From assembly GCA_002482815.1 (NCBI GenBank), contig DLGS01000215.1:1-9098 (forward strand): a stretch of 9,098 nt of DNA. Direction: 5' to 3'. How positions within the stretch are numbered: position 1 is the first letter of the stretch; each line of letters begins with the position of its first letter. This DNA comes from Bacteroidetes bacterium UBA7688 (GTDB taxonomy: Bacteria; Bacteroidota; Bacteroidia; Chitinophagales; Chitinophagaceae). This document shows positions 7,207-9,098 of the stretch, one piece after another. Position numbers and translations under genes: made by a program. The notes under the pieces were generated by a model. The model did no database searches, had not been told where the DNA came from, and was given only the letters and a program-made list of their open reading frames with translations.

Positions 7207-8249
7207 CCTATTTCAAAGTGAAGGTGGCTGTTTCCCGGCTGGGGAAATATTAGATTAATATTAAATTCTGGATCTGCTTTAAAAATGTTCCTTGTAAGTT
7301 CATTTTCCTGCGTGATAAAAAAATTGATGTTTTTATCGGGATTGGCGCGAAGCACTTTCACTAAAGTTTCCTTGTTGGGCAGATTTGAACGGTTATATCC
7401 ATCTGCTGAAATAATGTAATTTTCGCAGTCAACCAGCTCCAGTAGAGCATTGCTTGTATTATACCTGCTTCCGTGATGGGGAATCTGCATATGCTTTAGC
7501 TTGATCTTCTGCCCTCCGAATCTTCTCCTGATAGCCGAGACAAGTACATCAGGATGGCTGTCGGCAGTAAACAGAAATGATTCGCCGTTGAACTGCAGCA
7601 TAAAACTTATGCTTGATCCGTTTTCCACCGAAACATCCTTCACTTCCCTGGAAGTATCGAAATCTTCAATCCTCCTGCCGTAGTCATTATTTCTAATGCT
7701 TTTTAAAGATGAAGGCTCCTTATCCCTCATTTTCACTTCCTCATTTTTCCACAGCTTGAGAAGCGAATTGTATTTTGCATTGTCGGGAGACAGGATAATC
7801 AATTTGGCTCCCCATAAATCAATCAGGGGGTGGCTGTCGGTTATGTCCTGTTTTACATGTGAATGGGCTGCAAGGTACTCCCTAAGGGTAATGCCCTGCT
7901 TGACATTTTTTAAGTTATTGCTCCGGATGCCGGTGTCATAGTCCCAGTTGGAATAATTGAACCAGAAAGTGGTTCTGGAGAGATCCACGGCTTTCAGAAG
8001 GTCAGCATCTTTAAGAAGACGGAGAATTCCGCCTATATGATCATCATCAATGTGGGTGATGATCCATATATCAATTATTTCTTTTCTGACGTTGGCTATT
8101 TCATGCAATCTCTTTCTGAGCCCTGACTCATAAAGGCGGCCCTTCTCGCTGCCGCCGTCAATTATGATGTTGTGCGTTTTATCATCAGTGCCTTTAAAAT
8201 TAATATGGATGGCATCCGCACAGCCTGCATCCAGAAAATCAATGTTCAT
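7203..8249 (-). CDS. ComEC/Rec2-type metallo-beta-lactamase fold hydrolase, 348 aa, AVAST-associated
   Basis: The start is taken as ATG at 8249 (MNIDFLDAGCADAIHINF); a TTG one codon earlier is possible but less likely. The MBL metal site is evident: THIDDDHIGG gives His66, Asp68, Asp70 and His71, the FLFTADSH segment supplies the bridging Asp230, and the IPHHGS segment supplies His259. The opening IDFLDAG and IIIDGG strands, LSPD (153-156) and IISADG (279-284) are typical of the ComEC-like MBL subfamily, which acts on nucleic acids or nucleotides. No membrane segments are present, so this is a stand-alone soluble enzyme, unlike full-length ComEC. Between LSPD and NGSSISFML lies a highly charged insertion of roughly 50 residues (about 157-208). 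The TGA stop overlaps the ATG of the protease-STAND gene. It is probably an effector or accessory enzyme of the same defence system; its substrate is unknown. Confidence 0.9.
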   Translation of the reverse strand: MNIDFLDAGCADAIHINFKGTDDKTHNIIIDGGSEKGRLYESGLRKRLHEIANVRKEIIDIWIITHIDDDHIGGILRLLKDADLLKAVDLSRTTFWFNYSNWDYDTGIRSNNLKNVKQGITLREYLAAHSHVKQDITDSHPLIDLWGAKLIILSPDNAKYNSLLKLWKNEEVKMRDKEPSSLKSIRNNDYGRRIEDFDTSREVKDVSVENGSSISFMLQFNGESFLFTADSHPDVLVSAIRRRFGGQKIKLKHMQIPHHGSRYNTSNALLELVDCENYIISADGYNRSNLPNKETLVKVLRANPDKNINFFITQENELTRNIFKADPEFNINLIFPQPGNSHLHFEIG

Positions 8250-8282
8250 CAATGCGCCAAAAGTTTTTAGTAAGATTTTTTA

Positions 8283-8312
8283 TAAAATTACAATTATTTG
8301 CAGCATGTGCAA
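8283..8312 (-). promoter_or_regulatory. Possible internal promoter ahead of the MBL gene
   Basis: On the minus strand a TTG (8310-8312) is followed after 19 bases by TAATTTTA (8283-8290), a seven-of-eight match to the Bacteroidota -7 box TAnnTTTG. It lies 33 bases before the MBL start, just downstream of the hairpin at 8323-8353. A 5-bp-stem hairpin TTGCA-CATGC-TGCAA overlaps it (8298-8312). The region is AT-rich, so a chance match is possible. Confidence 0.27.
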
Positions 8313-8322
8313 CCTTAAAACC

Positions 8323-8353
8323 AAAAAGTGCTTCTGCCTTCACAACCGAAGCA
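8323..8353 (-). terminator. Intercistronic attenuator/terminator hairpin
   Basis: On the minus strand TGCTTC pairs with GAAGCA (six perfect base pairs, at 8348-8353 and 8329-8334) around a 13-base loop, followed by CTTTTT (U5 from 8323-8327). It lies 21 bases after the stop codon of the 81-aa gene, in an unusually long gap of 125 bases within an otherwise tightly packed operon. It could terminate part of the transcription so that the small protein is made in excess over the MBL and STAND proteins. An alternative inner pairing CTTC/GAAG exists. Confidence 0.45.
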
Positions 8354-8374
8354 GCTTTTATTTGAAAATTGAAC

Positions 8375-8620
8375 CTATTCGATCGTTACAGTATCCAGGA
8401 TGTTTTCCTGATTTATAAATGCAGCGATATACTGCTTAACTTCGACTTGCTTTTCAGATGGCGTTTCAAAGGTATTGATATGAAACTCCTCATCCTTGTC
8501 CAGGATGTGGATAATCTCGGTATAGCCTTTGGAAATCAGGCTGCCCTTGAGCCTAAGGATGGTATGCTGCTGGCGGGCATCCAAATCTTTTCTCACTTTT
8601 AGTCGTATCGCTTTTTCCAT
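8375..8620 (-). CDS. Small AVAST-operon protein, 81 aa, predicted ferredoxin-like fold
   Basis: This complete ORF starts at ATG (MEKAIRLKVRKDLDARQQ) and ends at a TAG after a DTVTIE tail. It is the first gene behind a strong promoter and precedes the MBL and protease-STAND genes. By eye the secondary structure reads strand (3-10), helix (about 15-32, QQHTILRLKGSLISKGY), strand (34-40, TEIIHIL), strand (44-52, EEFHINTFE), helix (54-73) and strand (76-81). This beta-alpha-beta-beta-alpha-beta order suggests a ferredoxin-like domain. There are no cysteines, no signal peptide and no catalytic motif. Small companions of unknown role accompany MBL/trypsin-STAND operons, and as I recall type 1 AVAST has three components, so this is the likely third. 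It may be a regulator, adaptor or protease substrate. An attenuator follows it. The fold is inferred, not tested. Confidence 0.78.
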   Translation of the reverse strand: MEKAIRLKVRKDLDARQQHTILRLKGSLISKGYTEIIHILDKDEEFHINTFETPSEKQVEVKQYIAAFINQENILDTVTIE

Positions 8621-8661
8621 TTTGAAAGATCTGACCGTTGGTCTTGGGTGGATTCTAAATC

Positions 8662-8693
8662 CAAATATACCTATTTACATTCGGCGCATGCAA
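8662..8693 (-). promoter_or_regulatory. Main operon promoter (Bacteroidota sigma-ABfr type)
   Basis: On the minus strand, TATATTTG (8662-8669) is a perfect TAnnTTTG -7 box. It is preceded by TTG (8691-8693, within a TTTTG run) with a 21-base gap, inside the 17-23 base range known for Flavobacterium and Bacteroides promoters. Transcription would start near 8656, giving a leader of roughly 36 bases before the 81-aa gene's ATG. The -33 element sits in the loop of a large inverted repeat. Confidence 0.68.
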
Positions 8694-8727
8694 AATTTCA
8701 GTGTTAAAATAATGCGCCGGCGAATGT
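8677..8727. repeat. Interrupted inverted repeat spanning the operon -33 region
   Basis: Left arm ACATTCGGCGCAT (8677-8689) and right arm ATGCGCCGGCGAATGT (8712-8727) are complementary except for three extra bases in the right arm. They flank a 22-base spacer that contains the -33 TTG. The arms lie upstream of the predicted transcription start, so the element would work as DNA, most plausibly as a repressor or activator operator. No regulator gene is present in the window. Confidence 0.6.
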
Positions 8728-8977
8728 TAAAACGCATTGGACCGGCAGAAAAAAACTGCTCGCATTGAGAGACCTGCTGCTCTTCTGAAAATTTTAAAAT
8801 ATTTTTAATAATCTGATATACAAACAAATAAACACTAAAATTATCCAAAATAAAAGTCTGTGAAATGAAAATTCAGGATGATTACAAAATTGGATTGTAA
8901 ACTTTCGGGAAAAAAGAATCGATATGTTTTGCCCTGGTTAAGCCAGTGTAAAACAATGATTAACAAAGTCCTAGAAA

Positions 8978-9098
8978 ATGCGCCAGTTATTCCTCGAAAA
9001 TGCCGATGGGGGCATCGAAAAAATCACGTCCGAAAAGGCCAATCCCCTTTTGGATCTTTATGTTTCATTCAACTTCTCAAGGCTGCGGCCTACCCTTT
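8978..9098 (+). CDS. Start of an unidentified gene, cut by the window edge
   Basis: An ATG at 8978 opens a frame that runs 40 codons to the window end, beginning MRQLFLENADGGIEKITSEK and continuing through ANPLLDLYVSFNFSRLRPTL. A TAG lies in frame two codons upstream, so this ATG is the first possible ATG start in this frame. The codon pattern and even composition look coding, in contrast to the AT-rich DNA before it. The fragment is soluble-looking, with no signal peptide. I do not recognise the family from 40 residues. It diverges from the defence operon and may be the right flank of the island or a further accessory gene. Confidence 0.5.
   Translation, partial: MRQLFLENADGGIEKITSEKANPLLDLYVSFNFSRLRPTL

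Larger units (their letters stand above)
8621..8977. other. Divergent intergenic regulatory region
   Basis: This 357-base stretch separates the defence operon from the rightward gene starting at 8978. It contains the operon promoter and inverted repeat on its left side. A very AT-rich middle follows (about 8785-8860), then an 11-codon ATG-started frame at 8865-8900 (MKIQDDYKIGL) that is too short to call a gene. A TATGTTTT box at 8923-8930 could serve the rightward gene, but its nearest TTG is 25 bases away. No tRNA, integrase remnant or clear attachment repeat is seen. Confidence 0.5.

Noticed and set aside
8250..8252. TTG start for the MBL gene, one codon before the ATG
   Set aside because: An ATG follows directly and leads straight into the first conserved strand; the difference is one residue.
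8677..8727. Inverted repeat as a transposon end or single CRISPR-like repeat
   Set aside because: There is no transposase, target duplication or repeated spacer unit; its overlap with the -33 box fits an operator better.
8529..8768. 79-codon plus-strand frame across the operon promoter
   Set aside because: It overlaps the 81-aa gene antisense and the promoter/inverted repeat; its product shows no protein-like pattern.
8865..8900. 11-codon ATG-started frame that could be a leader peptide
   Set aside because: No ribosome site, no run of regulatory codons and no following terminator/antiterminator pair.

Overview
The window reads as an accessory (defence-island-like) stretch of a Bacteroidota chromosome. 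Evidence: a perfect TAnnTTTG -7 element with a TTG at 21 bases ahead of the main operon, start codons mostly without Shine-Dalgarno sequences, and moderate, uneven GC. I cannot name a genus. Base composition is mosaic: the partial gene at the left edge is about 55% GC (200 of the first 360 bases by hand count), while sampled lines of the central and lipoprotein genes are roughly 20-50% GC. This fits a region assembled by transfer.

Layout. (1) 1-902, minus strand: two adjacent genes of unknown function, the leftmost running off the window. (2) 903-1336: divergent intergenic region with an 8-bp-stem hairpin. (3) 1337-2021, plus strand: a small lipoprotein and a 92-aa protein four bases downstream. 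(4) 2086-8620, minus strand: a three-gene operon transcribed right to left, comprising an 81-aa protein, a ComEC-type metallo-beta-lactamase (MBL) fold hydrolase, and a 1706-aa protein with an N-terminal trypsin-like serine protease, a STAND P-loop NTPase and a C-terminal region of about 1150 residues. (5) 8621-8977: regulatory region with a strong promoter and a large inverted repeat around it. (6) 8978-9098, plus strand: the start of another gene.

The centrepiece is operon (4). MBL plus protease-STAND is the layout I associate with type 1 AVAST (Avs1) antiphage systems, which are bacterial NLR-like sensors. The likely logic is that the C-terminal region senses a phage component, the STAND NTPase oligomerises, the protease is activated, and the MBL enzyme and/or the 81-aa protein acts as effector, substrate or regulator. 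The MBL and STAND genes overlap by ATGA and are probably translationally coupled. The 81-aa gene is separated from them by a hairpin plus U-tract that could act as an attenuator, with a possible weak internal promoter behind it. Domain and catalytic motifs are seen directly; the defence role, phage sensing and protease target are inferred from family knowledge. I see no tRNA, rRNA, CRISPR array, transposase or integrase.
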